64,000 nucleotides of DNA from Euclidia mi (taxonomy: Eukaryota > Arthropoda > Insecta > Lepidoptera > Erebidae): contig OX123197.2 of assembly GCA_944739405.2 (NCBI GenBank), forward strand, positions 55,156,047 through 55,220,046. Reading direction: 5' to 3'. The notes under the pieces are model-generated. The model worked only from the letters and a program-made list of their open reading frames with translations. It ran no database searches and was not told where the DNA came from. Position numbers and translations under genes: made by a program. How positions within the stretch are numbered: the first letter of the stretch is position 1; every line of letters begins with the position of its first letter. This document shows positions 40,471 to 51,062 of this stretch, in pieces.

Positions 40471-41632
40471 CCCGCTCATTTTATTTATATTTTCTTTTTT
40501 ACCGATCCAGTGGGCATTTTGGGCAATCCCTTCCTAGTCCCAAATTTTACTTACCTGCGCCCAAATGTTTTGACTGTAGCTTGTTTGTCAGTCAGTCAGT
40601 AACGCAAGAATTTTATATTTACAGATTTGTATGCAGTAGGAATGGATAAGTATGCTTAGCTAGTTTTGAGTTATCTTGTTACCATAGTACAAACTCTGTA
40701 TACTTTGGGATCAAAGAAGTGTGAGTTGTACCAAAAATGTACCAAATTCCAAACAGGTAAACGTGCAAAGGAAGGCAAATGTAGGACGTTTCACAGCTTG
40801 GATTCAAGAATTAAATCCCTAAAACCTTTCTATCAATGGCTCCCGTTTAAGTTTATGTTTATGTGGTCTAACGCTAAGCGAATTTAGACCTCGAAACTCG
40901 TAGGAAGGTGTTGAGAGTTTAAGTAAATAAATGATAACAGTCTGTTGGTATTTGGCTGTAATACGTGCAAGTACTTGTAATATTATGTGATGTCATGAGG
41001 TCAATCTTGCTACAAACGATATTTTTTCTCTTTCTAATCTCTTGCGATAATAAAATTTAGAAACAACATTTTTCATCGATAAGTATGTGTCGGGATCTGC
41101 TGGATGGAACACTGAGAAAGCCTTTGTGGTTTTGCTATAATGTGACTGTGGATCATAAAATCTTGGGTTTGCGTCAAACATATGAGAACATTATTATCAA
41201 CAAACAAATATTCATACCTAAATACATCTTCATCAGCTCGTTTTTTGAAGGATATTACTTGAGCACCAATCTTTAATATGCCAGAATATTCTCATAAAAC
41301 TGTCTAAAGAATTAACTACTTTCTAAAGTGACTGACCGCACAAAAAGACACGTCCTTTAAAAATCTACTTAACAGGATGGCACTCAAAGGAAATTTTAAA
41401 ATTTCTATAATACAGCATCTTTAGCGCTTTGACGAGCGGCGAATGCGGTAAATTTTTGCGAAATTGCATCACTAAGCTATTGGGTTTCGGACTTAAAAAG
41501 GATGAAATTTCACGGTTGTAGTTTGTGAGTGAAAATTGTCATGGTTTATATGCTAGATTTTTTTTTCTGACAACGAGGAGAAAGGGACTGTTTAACGTTA
41601 TGGGTAGGATTTTCTTATTAATATTTATGGAA
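40471..41632. other. no gene recognised
   Basis: Frames at 40407-40649, 40666-40887 and 40993-41276 are short, of average base composition, and unrecognised. Confidence 0.35.
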
Positions 41633-41897
41633 GGACTGCCTCCGAGGTCCAGTGGATAGCGTATGCGACTGCGACTCCGATTAGTCGGAGGTCCCGGGAT
41701 CGATTCCCGGGTCGTGCAAAAGTGTTACTGGGTTTTTCTGAATTCTCAGTAGCAGCACGGAGTCTGGTGACGAGCCCGGTAACGGCAATAGGCTCGCCAC
41801 TATTACGACCAAAAATTCATGGCGAAATGTGGGTGTAATAATACACCTCTGCCTACCCCTTTGGGAACAAAAGGCGTAAGACTATATAAAAAAATAC
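41633..41897 (+). mobile_element. SINE-1, full length
   Basis: It is flanked by the perfect 12-bp duplication ATATTTATGGAA (41621-41632 and 41898-41909). The tRNA-like head has GTCCAGTGGATAGCG and GGGATCGATTCCC. The body has AGTAGCAGCACGGAGTCTGG and GGCAATAGGCTCGCC. The tail CCTCTGCCTACCCCTTTGGG, then AAAAGGCGTAAGACTATA, matches the RTE LINE 3' end at about 10850-10905. Length is 265 bp. This is the reference copy for the family in the window. Confidence 0.85.
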
Positions 41898-42929
41898 ATA
41901 TTTATGGAACGGGTCTATATCACGTAATCATCTTAATTAGGTATTTATCTAAAATTGCTTGCGGTGACTGACATAATCATCACAGCACTTGCATACGTCA
42001 GCTAGAAATATGACACGAAGACCGTGGGTTTCCTTTATAACTCAAGAACTCACTAATGATTTTCAATATCCCAAAATCTCCTATTTGGCTCATGTAGGTT
42101 TGAAAATATAAGGCTGGCGAAGCCGCGGGCGACTGCCAGTTAAAACCACGATACCTTTTTTAATCCTGCTTGGATTGAAGATAATTTTAAACGAGAAATG
42201 AAATACCTAATGTGATTTAGTCATGCTATGCCCACAGCTAGTATAGGCCGTGCTGAAATTCGGGACAAATCAAGGGCACTTCGCATGTTTTATAATAATG
42301 CAACTGAGATCCGTAATACGATTAGGAATCGCGAAAATTTCAAGGACTATTTTACTTTATTGCTTTGTAATTATTTGTTGGGCTGGTAGCTGAGTTCCTC
42401 GTTTGATTCCTGGGTTGGAAAAGAAAGTAGTCGAAAAAGAACGTATTAAAATATTTTTAAGAATTGCAAGCTTTGAGGATATTCACTAGCAATAGGTTTG
42501 TGAAATTCGAAATCTGGAATAAATTTTACCTTCCATGTTGCAAAAATCTTTGCAAAAACCTCTTAGTGAATGATTTTCTAGTTATGGCTACTTTATATGG
42601 TCCACAAAGTTGGCAGCACTGAAAAAAAATACTGCCTTCCTCACAACTCTTTTCAGTGTTTTTTTAATTATGCGTGAAAAACGTGCTCGCTGTACTTTTT
42701 ATCAAACGTGACATTCTTTTTTATAACGGGATGTTTCTGCTTACAATATTCCACATATTTTTATTTAAGTCCATGTTTAAAATCAATCGTGTACTGTTTA
42801 AATATGACTTTGCATCTGCAGTGGGATTAATACTAGTGCTCGAATCGTCAATCGATAAAATTAGCTGTCTACAAACTTTTATTTTGACTCCTGAATTCCA
42901 TTTTTCTACCGTACTGACCATTGTACCAG
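41898..42929. other. no gene; a Helitron-like 3' end near 42105-42140
   Basis: GGCGAAGCCGCGGGCGACTG, then CCAGTT, resembles the GC-rich 3' hairpin and CTAGT end of lepidopteran Helitrons, with CTAG mutated. The open frames at 42674-43018 and 42721-43038 overlap antisense and are unrecognised. Confidence 0.35.
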
Positions 42930-43070
42930 GACTGTATAAAGTTGTGTGTTGTGGGTCAAGGGGTCCCCTAACCGCTTTACACTTCAGCTTGTATCGTGGA
43001 TTCGATTTCCTCACGTGACAAAACTTTGTGTGATGCACAGATTAATATCTTGGTGTTCTTTATGTTCTTT
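42930..43070 (+). mobile_element. possible SINE-4 copy, degenerate
   Basis: TCGTGGATTCGATTTCCTCACG looks like a decayed B-box arm, followed by ACAAAACTTTGTGTGATGCA, as in SINE-4. No good A-box is visible. Confidence 0.35.
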
Positions 43071-43379
43071 TATAATATAGGAGTATTTCCATTACTAACA
43101 TATACTTAGTCTTTACCTTGACTACATACATGCATAGGTATAAAATATAATGTTTTCAACAAAATATCCAAGAAAGAAAAATATTTAATTCAATTTTCTA
43201 ACTCCGAGTGTTGGACACTCGGGGGTGCAATTCATCAAAGAGGGTTGGAAGTTCGTCCAGTCATATCTTGTTACGGAAAGTTCCAGAAATTGTTGAGAAA
43301 TCTTATACATAGCTATTCACGTGGGATAAAATCTGCCTTAGGAAATAAGTTCTATGATCCAAATACAGCGATCCTAACT

Positions 43380-43612
43380 AGTTGCCTCGAAACTATGCGA
43401 ATTATAGAAGAATTAAACTAATAGGTGTTACTTAAAAGCGACTTTATCTAAAGAATTAGAAAGCTGAAGTGGAATTGGCCACATTTGTCGCAAAACCGAC
43501 AAAAGTTGGAGTAGTCGTGTTTAATCATCTGACTAGATGGAGTGATGACTAGACATCAGAGAAGCCTATATTCCGCAGTCTACTACGGTGGGCTGAGAAT
43601 GACGAGGTGATT
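43380..43612 (+). pseudogene. LINE 3'-end fragment (RTE-like C-terminus)
   Basis: Frameshifted translation gives KLKWNWPHL, KTDKSWSSRV, LDGVMT and HQRSLYSAVYYGGLRMTR. This parallels the WAGHxxR, WxxR, WxDD and EAYVQQWT motifs at the end of insect RTE-type LINEs. It is dead and short. Confidence 0.45.
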
Positions 43613-43865
43613 TTTTATTAGGTACTAGCGGATGACCCTTTGACAGTCGCTACGAAAAAAATGTACTGACATTTTTTAGGGTACCGTACCTAAAAGGTAA
43701 AAAAAATGAAAATATTAAGGGTCCCATACAACAAACGTAATTATTAAGCAATTTTTACTCAATCATAAACAGGTAGAAACTTGAACAAACGTAATTTTCT
43801 TTTATAGATGATGATACGGAACCCTTCGTGCACGAGTCCGACTCGCACTTGGCCGGTTTTTTAAT
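43613..43865 (+). mobile_element. GGGTTCCGTA-type dispersed repeat, copy 2
   Basis: It contains AGGGTACCGTACCTAAAAGG, AAGGGTCCCATACAAC and, at the end, GATACGGAACCCTTCGTGCA then GACTCGCACTTGGCCGGTTTT. Both a GGGTNCCGTAC and its inverted ACGGAACCC are present, about 120 bp apart. The first bases (TACTAGCGGATGACCC) resemble a Helitron end in reverse. Confidence 0.5.
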
Positions 43866-44072
43866 TTAATCGCTTCTGACTAATCCTTCGGGAATAACGG
43901 TATATAAAGGTCCAAACGAGATACAAAGAATGTATTTTTGTTGGTTGTATTTTTAAGATACGCATCCAAGAACAAAACAAATAACAAATTTAAAAGCGCC
44001 ATGCAATTTAGTCATATCATTTGGTAAATCAACATACTGAACCCATATCGCAAGCAGACGTATTCTATGGTA

Positions 44073-44103
<31 letters not shown>

Positions 44104-44519
44104 CTTCATCACAATGTTATCAATCGTGCCATATAAGTAGTTTTTGTTTGATCCGTTTTCACTTGTTGATCCGGCCATGATTTCTTGATCCATTGCGAGC
44201 GCCCCATTCTCATGTGGTTCCTTTCGGATCAACTAACGCCAACGTAGTTGCTAATAATAATTACGCTATTTTTATACAAATCCACACTTTACGTCTTTTA
44301 CATTTACTTGATCCGATTCAAATGGGCCAATCGAAGCGCAGTATTCTTCACGGAGGGCAGTCATTGGTTCTTGGTCACTTTCATGTATTATTATTTTGTA
44401 TTTCTTATCAATTCGCATAACTTGCGGAATTTCTTACATTAACTTGGTTTCTATGTCCATTTTTCCAGCAGTTTTTTTTTCGGAGTTTTCGGTTAAATAT
44501 TTGTAGTAGGTAAGTACGT
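43866..44519. repeat. no gene; (TA)n microsatellite at 44073-44101
   Basis: A perfect TA run of about 29 bases. To its right the string TTGATCCG/TGATCC recurs at 44148, 44167, 44187 and 44309. Confidence 0.55.
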
Positions 44520-44617
44520 TACCTACCAGAGGGGCCCGTGACAAAGTGGCGACCACTCGAATCATTCAAAAATTCGCGAGGTAAAACGCGTTCGTCACCG
44601 CATGGTTTATAGATGGT
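44520..44617 (+). mobile_element. SINE-3 head fragment, inverted next to a full copy
   Basis: GTGACAAAGTGGCGACCACTCG then TTCGTCACCGCATGG is the SINE-3 head in plus orientation, facing the minus-strand copy that starts at 44893. The two heads form an inverted repeat around the SINE body. Confidence 0.5.
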
Positions 44618-44893
44618 TCATCATCATCATCCTCCGAGCGTTATCCCGGTTGCATCCAGGCCTTTGCCTTGCAGCCCGGGCTCCGCTTTCTAGTCTAACC
44701 AGATTTGACTGAATATTAGTTTTTCACAGAGCGACTGTTTTCTTACTATAACATGTATTACCATTTAATTAAGGGCACGGAGGGTGTGACTTTTTGAGGC
44801 TGGTCACCCATCTATAAACCAGACGGTGACGAAAGCGCTTAACCATGCGAATCGATAGATTTGAGCGGTCGCCACTTTGCCATGGCCCGCTCA
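44618..44893 (-). mobile_element. SINE-3 copy
   Basis: Minus strand: GGCGACCGCTCAAATCTATC, then TTTCGTCACCGTCTGG (B-box-like), GGTGACCAGCC, then ACAGTCGCTCTGTGAAAAAC, GTTAGACTAGAAAGCGGAGC, GGGATAACGCTCGGAGGATG and a (GAT)n tail. The 3' half matches SINE-2; the 5' half does not. Confidence 0.6.
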
Positions 44894-45345
44894 CTTTATA
44901 TCACATAATATAGACCTGGTCAATATTATGTGGCTTTAGGATTATGTTACTTGAGTATTTTTGTTTGAATATTTTAGCTTACTATTTAACGCATAATTGT
45001 ATACCATAATCTGTATATTTATTTGGCTCCTTTAAGACATACATACATATAACCATCAATCAATACTGGTATCACATTAAAAAATTTAAAAATTTAGTTT
45101 TCTATACATAGGATGATCCAGTGAATTTATATTCATTACGTCCATGCATTGTCAAATCCGAAAGCATACTACATATATTAATCCGCTTTAAATATGAAAT
45201 GATACTGATAATCTCATGCACAATAGCTTATATGAATATTATGTGGTTCCATTACGTATGTACGCCACGCCATATCTGCGTAAGTACTTATATGAATTTG
45301 GGTCGTTTGGCTGATATGAAATATCATCATCATATCAGCCAAATG
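44894..45345 (+). repeat. left arm of a 4-kb foldback region
   Basis: An inverted copy of 47985-48415. Matching strings: TTTTTGTTTGAATATTTTAGC, TATACCATAATCTGTA, GTCAAATCCGAAAGCATACT and GGGTCGTTTGGCTGATATGA. Small indels are scattered through it. The frame at 45121-45492 is incidental. Confidence 0.65.
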
Positions 45346-45545
45346 ACTTCCACTGCTGGACATAGGGTGACCGGCCACAAAAGATCACATCCCTCCGTGC
45401 CACGTAAAGCACATTTGACAGTCGTTAGGGCAATCAGTGGCCTCAAATATCTGGTCAAAACCATAAAATATGCCTACGCCTTCGGGTTGTAGAGGTCAGA
45501 CGGCAGTCACTCTGTGAAAAAGCTAATGTTCTGTCAAGTCTAGGC
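45346..45545 (+). mobile_element. LINE tail remnant and SINE-3 fragment
   Basis: CCACTGCTGGACATAGGGTG (45350) reads on the minus strand as the LINE ending CCTATGTCCAGCAGTGG. From about 45372 GTGACCGGCCACAAAAGATC, then GGTCAGACGGCAGTCACTC and AAGCTAATGTTCTGTCAAG, follow the SINE-3 body in plus orientation. Confidence 0.45.
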
Positions 45546-45928
45546 ATCTATTATGAAAATGTTTCTGAAATTTCTTTCGAAACAATACCCACGATGGAGT
45601 TCCTTCAGACATCGTTTTTTTATTAATGTGAAACATTTACAGAATAGAAAATAATAGTTTATTTGTTGGAATATTGTTTACAAAGTTGTTTACTGTTTTT
45701 ACGTCCATAGTATTTTGCCGTCGACGGCGTACAAAATAATGTTCCTTTTACATTAAATATAATCTTAAATACTATAGTGCTATTACATAAGTCTTACTGT
45801 TCATGACACTGTATGACACATTTTAAATTAAAAGTCAACATTAATAAAATTTGCACGTCATAAGTTCTATTGAATAATATAGATAGAGTACTAATATCAT
45901 CATTTAAAAGTGATAGGAATTAAGTATT
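45546..45928. other. no recognised feature
   Basis: AT-rich spacer. Confidence 0.4.
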
Positions 45929-46250
45929 TGGTAGAAAATGGTGACTGACAGAACTTGTAGCTTTGGTAGAAAATTTGACAGAATTTGCGGTAGAAAATGG
46001 TTACTTTGAAAGAAATGGTAGTTTTGGAAGATATGGTTGTTTTTGTATGAATAGTCGTTTTGGTGGAAATGGTAGTTTTGGTAGAAATTGTAGTTTTGGT
46101 AGCAATAGTTATGTCACTAATGGTTGGTTTGAGGTAATGGAAGATTTGGTAGAAATTGCATTAATTGCATAAATGACACAAATTGTAGAAATGGTAGGTT
46201 TGGTAATTTTGAAAGAAATTGCTTTTTTGGTAGAAAACGGTAATAGTAGT
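45929..46250 (+). repeat. degenerate GGTAGAAATGGTAGTTTT minisatellite
   Basis: Roughly 15-18-bp units (GGTAGAAATGG, TAGTTTTGGTAGAAATTG) recur more than ten times with many variants. The frames 45963-46172 and 46173-46382 translate to Gly/Asn/Phe repeats because of it. I read this as a decayed minisatellite. A repetitive peptide gene is less likely because the period drifts and stops occur. Confidence 0.7.
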
Positions 46251-46489
46251 CAACCAAAACTACGATATTACAGGAATAACGTTCTGAGAATGATGATTGG
46301 TAGTGGGTGCTTTATAACTATTAAAATGCCCGCTATTGTATATAAACTTCTTTGGTGTCTAAATGTAGATCTGATAGTGTAGGAAGGTGGTCACAATAAA
46401 TTTATGATGTCTTTCGCAGTCCACTACAGGACTTAAGCCTCTCCACATGGTGGTTTTGGTAGTAGGACAGTCTAGTTGGTATTATTAGT
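46251..46489. other. no recognised feature
   Basis: TCGCAGTCCACTACAGGACT at 46414 recalls a LINE ending similar to the one at 43560-43600. Confidence 0.3.
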
Positions 46490-46800
46490 ATTACATGGCT
46501 ATGATTAGCTGCTTACTATCAGGCGAGAAGACAATAGCTCGTTTGCCATCTCTACTGCATAAAAGCGGTCAAGTGCGTGTTGGGCCACGTTTTTCGGTGT
46601 TATGTAGTGTACCCATGGGACCTATACATAACTTTTTCAAAATAATTTATTGTACAGTTTTGTCCGCGTGGTTACAATGCATAACCATGGCAAATTTTAG
46701 CTCTCTAGTGCTTATAGTTTATTCGTAAAACCGCGGACGGACAGACGGACATGGTGGAACTATAAGGGTTCCTTGTAGTTTACTACGGAACCCTAAAAAT
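46490..46800 (+). mobile_element. GGGTTCCGTA-type dispersed repeat, copy 3
   Basis: GGCGAGAAGACAATAGCTCG is followed by AAAGCGGTCAAGTGCGTGTT, GTACCCATGGGACCTATAC, a GACGGACAGACGGACATGG run and the end GTTTACTACGGAACCCTAAA. The order matches the longer lepidopteran repeat of which copy 1 holds the right end. Confidence 0.5.
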
Positions 46801-47262
46801 ATTTATAGCTAGGTGTTCATGACCAAATCCTTGAGTAATAAGCATAAACACTAGTGTTAGTTCTATGTCTGGATGTAATTTGTGTATAATTATAACATAT
46901 ATTATTTATCTGACTGCCTCATTGTTCTACGAATAATTGCCTACTGCTGTTCATGAGTACCGGGTCGGGTTTGTTTCCTTAGTAGGGCGGACCAATTTTT
47001 GCTAAGATTCTTAATAATTAGTTTCGACCCCGATCGTCAGAAAAACAATTTCAAGTCATGGGACCCGAAGGTCATGAAAATCTAAAGCAGTCAGCATTTG
47101 AGGCCAGCTCAGCTATGTAATTGAGAGTGCCTGGGAGGATTCTGATAAAAATTTGAATAGTGCCTTTCATCAACTTAATCCTGGAGCTTCATAGTATTGA
47201 TCGGTTGGTTAGCTGGTAGTATTATGATTGGATTTAAATAAGTACATTGGGATCGAAACATA
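46801..47262. other. no gene; SINE-4-like scrap near 46835-46900
   Basis: TAGTTCTATGTCTGGATGTAATTTGTGTATAA resembles the SINE-4 3' end. Nothing else is recognised. Confidence 0.3.
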
Positions 47263-47345
47263 ACTGGCAAAGTGTGGGTGTAGAAATACACCTCTGCCTA
47301 CCCCTTCGGGGATAAAAGGCGTGACGATATGTATGTATGTATGTT
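47263..47345 (+). mobile_element. SINE-1 3' end (or RTE tail) fragment
   Basis: CTGGCAAAGTGTGGGTGTAG, then CACCTCTGCCTACCCCTTCG and GGCGTGACGATATGTATGTA, equals the SINE-1 3' third with a (TATG)n end. Confidence 0.65.
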
Positions 47346-47639
47346 AAATAAGTATACGGATATGGCACGTAAAGTATAATGTGGAGCCATATCACATTGA
47401 TTTGTTTTTATATAAGTTTTCTGGATTCAAATAAGTACGTACGATGCAGCATGTAATCAGAGTTAAATAATACGTAAATCAACATCATAATGCTAGCAAA
47501 TAACTCCATGCCTGCTATAATTTCACTCGTGGATCTAACAGTGCATGGTTATAATAAATATAAATCCTCTGGATCAACTTATGTATGGAAAATAGATAAG
47601 AATTTCATCTAATGATATTAAATATCTATGGGCCTTATC
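47346..47639. other. no gene; degenerate GGATTCAAATAAG motif copies
   Basis: AAATAAGTATACGGATATGG (47346) and GGATTCAAATAAGTACGTAC (47412) belong to a loose motif seen again at 48512 and 49070. Confidence 0.35.
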
Positions 47640-47995
47640 CGAAGGCGCAATGTCACTCAGAGAGCGATGTAGAGAGCTATTCTTGGAGGTTTCCTGTGCG
47701 AGATTGAATCAGAAATGAGGAGATCTGCAGGAGAACCAAAGACATAGCTCTCCGGATAGTCAAGCTGAAGTGGCAGTGGTCAGGGCACATATCTCGAAGT
47801 TGAGGCCGTAGAGGCAGAAAGGTTCTGGAGTGGTGGCCACATACCGGATGACGCCACAGAGGAAAGTCCCCCGCAAGGAGGATCGACGATCTCGTTAAGA
47901 ACGCGGGCAGCGGTTGGATGCGGGCGGCTCGAGATCGGTATGTGTGGAGAACCTTGGGGGAGGCCTATGTCTAGCAGTGGACGTCGTTTGGCTGA
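47640..47995 (+). pseudogene. LINE 3'-end fragment (RTE-like C-terminus)
   Basis: Translated in pieces: AKLKWQWSGHIS, then RGRKVLEWWPHTG, then RIDDLVKNAGSGWMRAARDR and YVWRTLGEAYV. This is the classic W-GH-R / WRP / DDLVK / W-LGEAYV ending of RTE-type insect LINEs. It is frameshifted at least twice. It ends CAGTGGACGTCGTTTGGCTG and runs into the right foldback arm. Confidence 0.65.
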
Positions 47996-48415
47996 TATGA
48001 TGTTGAATTGATGATATTTCATCATACCAGCCAAACGACCCAAATTCATATAAGCACGCAGATATGGCGCGGCGTGTAGAGTAATGTAGCCACATAATAT
48101 CCATAAGCTTGTGTGCATAAGATTATCAGTATCAGTTCATAAAGCGGATCAATATAGTATGCTTTCGGATTTGACAATGTATGGACGTAATGAATATAAA
48201 TTCAATGGATCATCTTATGAATGGAAAACTAAAATTTGAATAATTGTAATGTGATACCATTAAGTATTGATTGACAAACAATAAATTTACAGATTATGGT
48301 ATACAAGTATGCCTTAAATAGTAAGCTAAAATATTCAAACAAAAATACTTAACTAACATAATCCTGGAGCCACATAATATTAACCAGCAGATCTAATATA
48401 ACATATAGTTTTTGT
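47985..48415 (-). repeat. right arm of the 4-kb foldback region
   Basis: Inverted partner of 44894-45345 (TCAGCCAAACGACCCAAATT, GTATGCTTTCGGATTTGAC, CAGATTATGGTATACAAG, GCTAAAATATTCAAACAAAA). The two arms are 2.6 kb apart. Confidence 0.65.
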
Positions 48416-48539
48416 ACGGTTCCACCGTACATCTTACAGTCATCAATATTTTGCAGTCAATATCAATTTCTATCATTTCTTTATCATCCGTTCGAGGAAA
48501 CTCGATCACTTTTGGATTCAAATAAGAACGCACATGTGG

Positions 48540-48862
48540 CGTATAAAGTGAGCGGCCCGTGGCAAACCGGCGACCGCTCGAATCTATCGATTCGCAAGGT
48601 TAAGCGGGTTCGTCACCGTCTGGTTTTTAGATCGGTGACCAGCCACAATTAGTCACATCCTCCGTGCCTCATTATTCTACAGATAAAACCATAGAATATG
48701 GCTATCCCTTTAGGTTGCGGAGGTCAGACGACAGTCGCTCTGTGGAAAAGCTAATAATATTCTGTCAAATCTGGTTAGACTAGAAAGTGGAGCCCGGGCT
48801 CCAAGGCGAAGGCCTGGATGCAACTGGCATAACGCTCGGAAGATGGTGATGATTTGGCATAA
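48540..48862 (+). mobile_element. SINE-3 copy
   Basis: GAGCGGCCCGTGGCAAACCG, then GCGGGTTCGTCACCGTCTGG (B-box-like), GGTGACCAGCCACAATTAG, TCCTCCGTGCC, then the SINE-2-type 3' half GGTCAGACGACAGTCGCTC, GGTTAGACTAGAAAGTGGAG and CATAACGCTCGGAAGATGG. It sits outside the right foldback arm, mirrored by 44618-44893 outside the left arm. Confidence 0.65.
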
Positions 48863-49259
48863 TTATTACACAGTATAAATGGAGCCAAATAGTATACAAG
48901 AAATGGAAAATATCGGACTTAAATAGTATTTAAATTATCAAGTAGAAATAGGATCATTATAGTGCTAGTAAGAATGTATAAAATGGTTATATCATATATT
49001 ATTATTATTACACGGAGCAAGTACTGAAGTAACTGGTCCCTGGAACCACATATTTATAATTGTCACGTCTGGATTAAAATAAGGACGCACGCATGGCGTA
49101 TAATTCGGAGCCAAAAAGTTGACATCGGTCTGAGATATATGGCCGTTACGGATCCAGTTTTGTTCGGCACTTCAGCCAAATGCATGACGAATACATCTTA
49201 ATTTTATTAAGTCCGCAAACAGTCGTTTATGTATATATATATATATATATAAACGAATA

Positions 49260-49291
<32 letters not shown>

Positions 49292-49939
49292 TCATCCCAT
49301 TCCATTTTATTTATTGTATATTTTTTGGGTCTACGGGAATGTAACAAATTAAACTGCTGCTTATGAATTTTACAGCGATAAATTGAATAAATTAAAAACT
49401 GATATAACATTTAAACCGTATGACTATAGTAAATAGTGTAGTTTCTAGATCATTAATGTTAGTTTTATAAACATATCTCGATAGTTACAAATCTATCCAA
49501 ATAAAGTATAACCAATGCCATCACCAGAAAAAGTAGGTACACAAATATTAAATTTCCAAACAGCCGTCCGGATATCCGCGCCGGTGCAACTCTTCCAACT
49601 TGAACGTTCTACGTTTTCTTCGCGTTTTATTACTTCGTTTAATCTCCAGAGCAACGTTCAGATTAAATAAACATCAGCTAAGGAGTGTTCTTCGAATTAA
49701 GAGTGTAATAAAACTAAAACAATGCTAGAATGCGTGATTGGTGGGGAATTTTTCGCCTTCGAAGTGTGTTTTGCGATTTAAAATTAATACTAAAACAGAA
49801 GTGGAATGCTTGATAGAGTCGTCCTCGTATGCACATATATTGTGCGGTTTAATGTGTTATTTATAAAATCTAGGCACTTGTAAATAAACATACTTATAGC
49901 TCTCCTTTCGACCCAAGAATCGAATCCTTGTTCTGTTCA
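48863..49939. repeat. no gene; (TA)n microsatellites at 49231-49281
   Basis: Two TA runs are separated by AAACGA. The motif GGATTAAAATAAGGACGCAC, then GGCGTATAATTCGGAGCC, at 49070-49113 repeats a string seen at 48512-48548. Confidence 0.5.
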
Positions 49940-50095
49940 AAAAGTACTGTAAAAGATCTTCGTGATAGCCGGGACCATTTACATGGTCTCCGAGGCGCGG
50001 GGCAAACGATAAGTAACAGTAATAACATTTAATATCCACATCATTTCAACAAGTAAGTGGTGCGCGTGGATTCGAATCCGATACTCATAGTATAG
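49940..50095 (-). mobile_element. SINE-2, central fragment
   Basis: AAGATCTTCGTGATAGCCGG, CTCCGAGGCGCGGGGCAAAC and GTGGATTCGAATCCGATA match the body and B-box of the full copy at 37934-38308. The A-box and the 3' half are missing. Confidence 0.6.
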
Positions 50096-50221
50096 TCCGT
50101 TCCACGAGAACATAGACATTTTGTAAACAAAGAATTTCTACTAAGTAACTTAGCAACAATTCTGTCAAAAACAAATAGTGTCAAATCCAATGAGCGCAAC
50201 GGTACATAGATAAGTTTCATA

Positions 50222-50480
50222 CATACATATCGTCACGCCTTTTATCCCCGACGGGGTAGGCAGAGGTGTATTTCTACACCCACTTTTCGCCAGATATACT
50301 TTAGTCCCACGTAATAAGGGGCGAGCCTATTGCCGTACCGGGCACATTTCCAGACTCCGTGCTGCTATTGAGAATTTCGTGACAGAAAAACCCAATAACA
50401 CTGCTCGACCCAGGAATCGAACCCGGGACCACCCGATCCCACGCGCACATTTATGCCGCGAGACCAACGAGGCAATCGTA
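50222..50480 (-). mobile_element. SINE-1 copy
   Basis: Minus strand: GCCTCGTTGGTCTCGCGGC (A-box-like), GGTCCCGGGTTCGATTCC (a good B-box), GTTATTGGGTTTTTCTGTCAC, CAGCACGGAGTCTGGAAATG, GGCAATAGGCTCGCCCC and the tail CCTCTGCCTACCCCGTCGGG, then TATGTATG. The head differs from the copy at 41633, which suggests a different subfamily or a different tRNA head. Confidence 0.75.
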
Positions 50481-51062
50481 TAGGGTTTGATGTCAAGTTT
50501 TCCGTCTCTACGTAAAGATGGTATTTGCATCACATGAGTAAATAAACCGAACAGAGAGACAGCTTCTTAAGAGCTTGTAAATTTGTTACCTATTTTGGTA
50601 GGGTTGTCACAATAGGTTAAGACAAATCGCTTGTTCGGTATACGACAGATTCTGGATTGGACAGATTCGTGATTTGGCAGATTCTCAACTCGACAGATTC
50701 GTGGATTAAGCAGATTCTTGGACTCGACGGATACGCTATACGGCAGAAGTACAGTTGTAAATAAAATAGCGAGTGGAACCAAAAAAGGCATGCACCTGAA
50801 ACTTTTAAAAGCACGGAATAAAAATATACATTTGTTACCAAGGACACGACGTGATGACGTGATTTAGTGACATTCCCAACAATACCACTAATGTTGAATA
50901 TTTTCTGGTAATATGATCTATTTTGCTAATAAACATAAGAATCTCCTTTAGCTATTATGTGCCACTTGTTTTACCAAGGGGATAGGTATCTAAAATAAGT
51001 TTAAAAAGAAATTGTGTAAGACAAATGAACGTCTACAAAACAAATCACTATAAAATTATCAA
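50481..51062. repeat. no gene; short GACAGATTC direct repeats at 50645-50730
   Basis: Strings like ACAGATTCTGGATTGG, ACAGATTCGTGATTTGG, CAGATTCTCAACTCGACAG and CAGATTCTTGGACTCGAC recur about every 20 bases for four or five units. Otherwise featureless. Confidence 0.45.

Noticed and set aside
42674..43038. Overlapping antisense frames of about 110 aa as a gene
   Set aside because: No motif, no codon bias evident, and the right end overlaps a SINE-like sequence.
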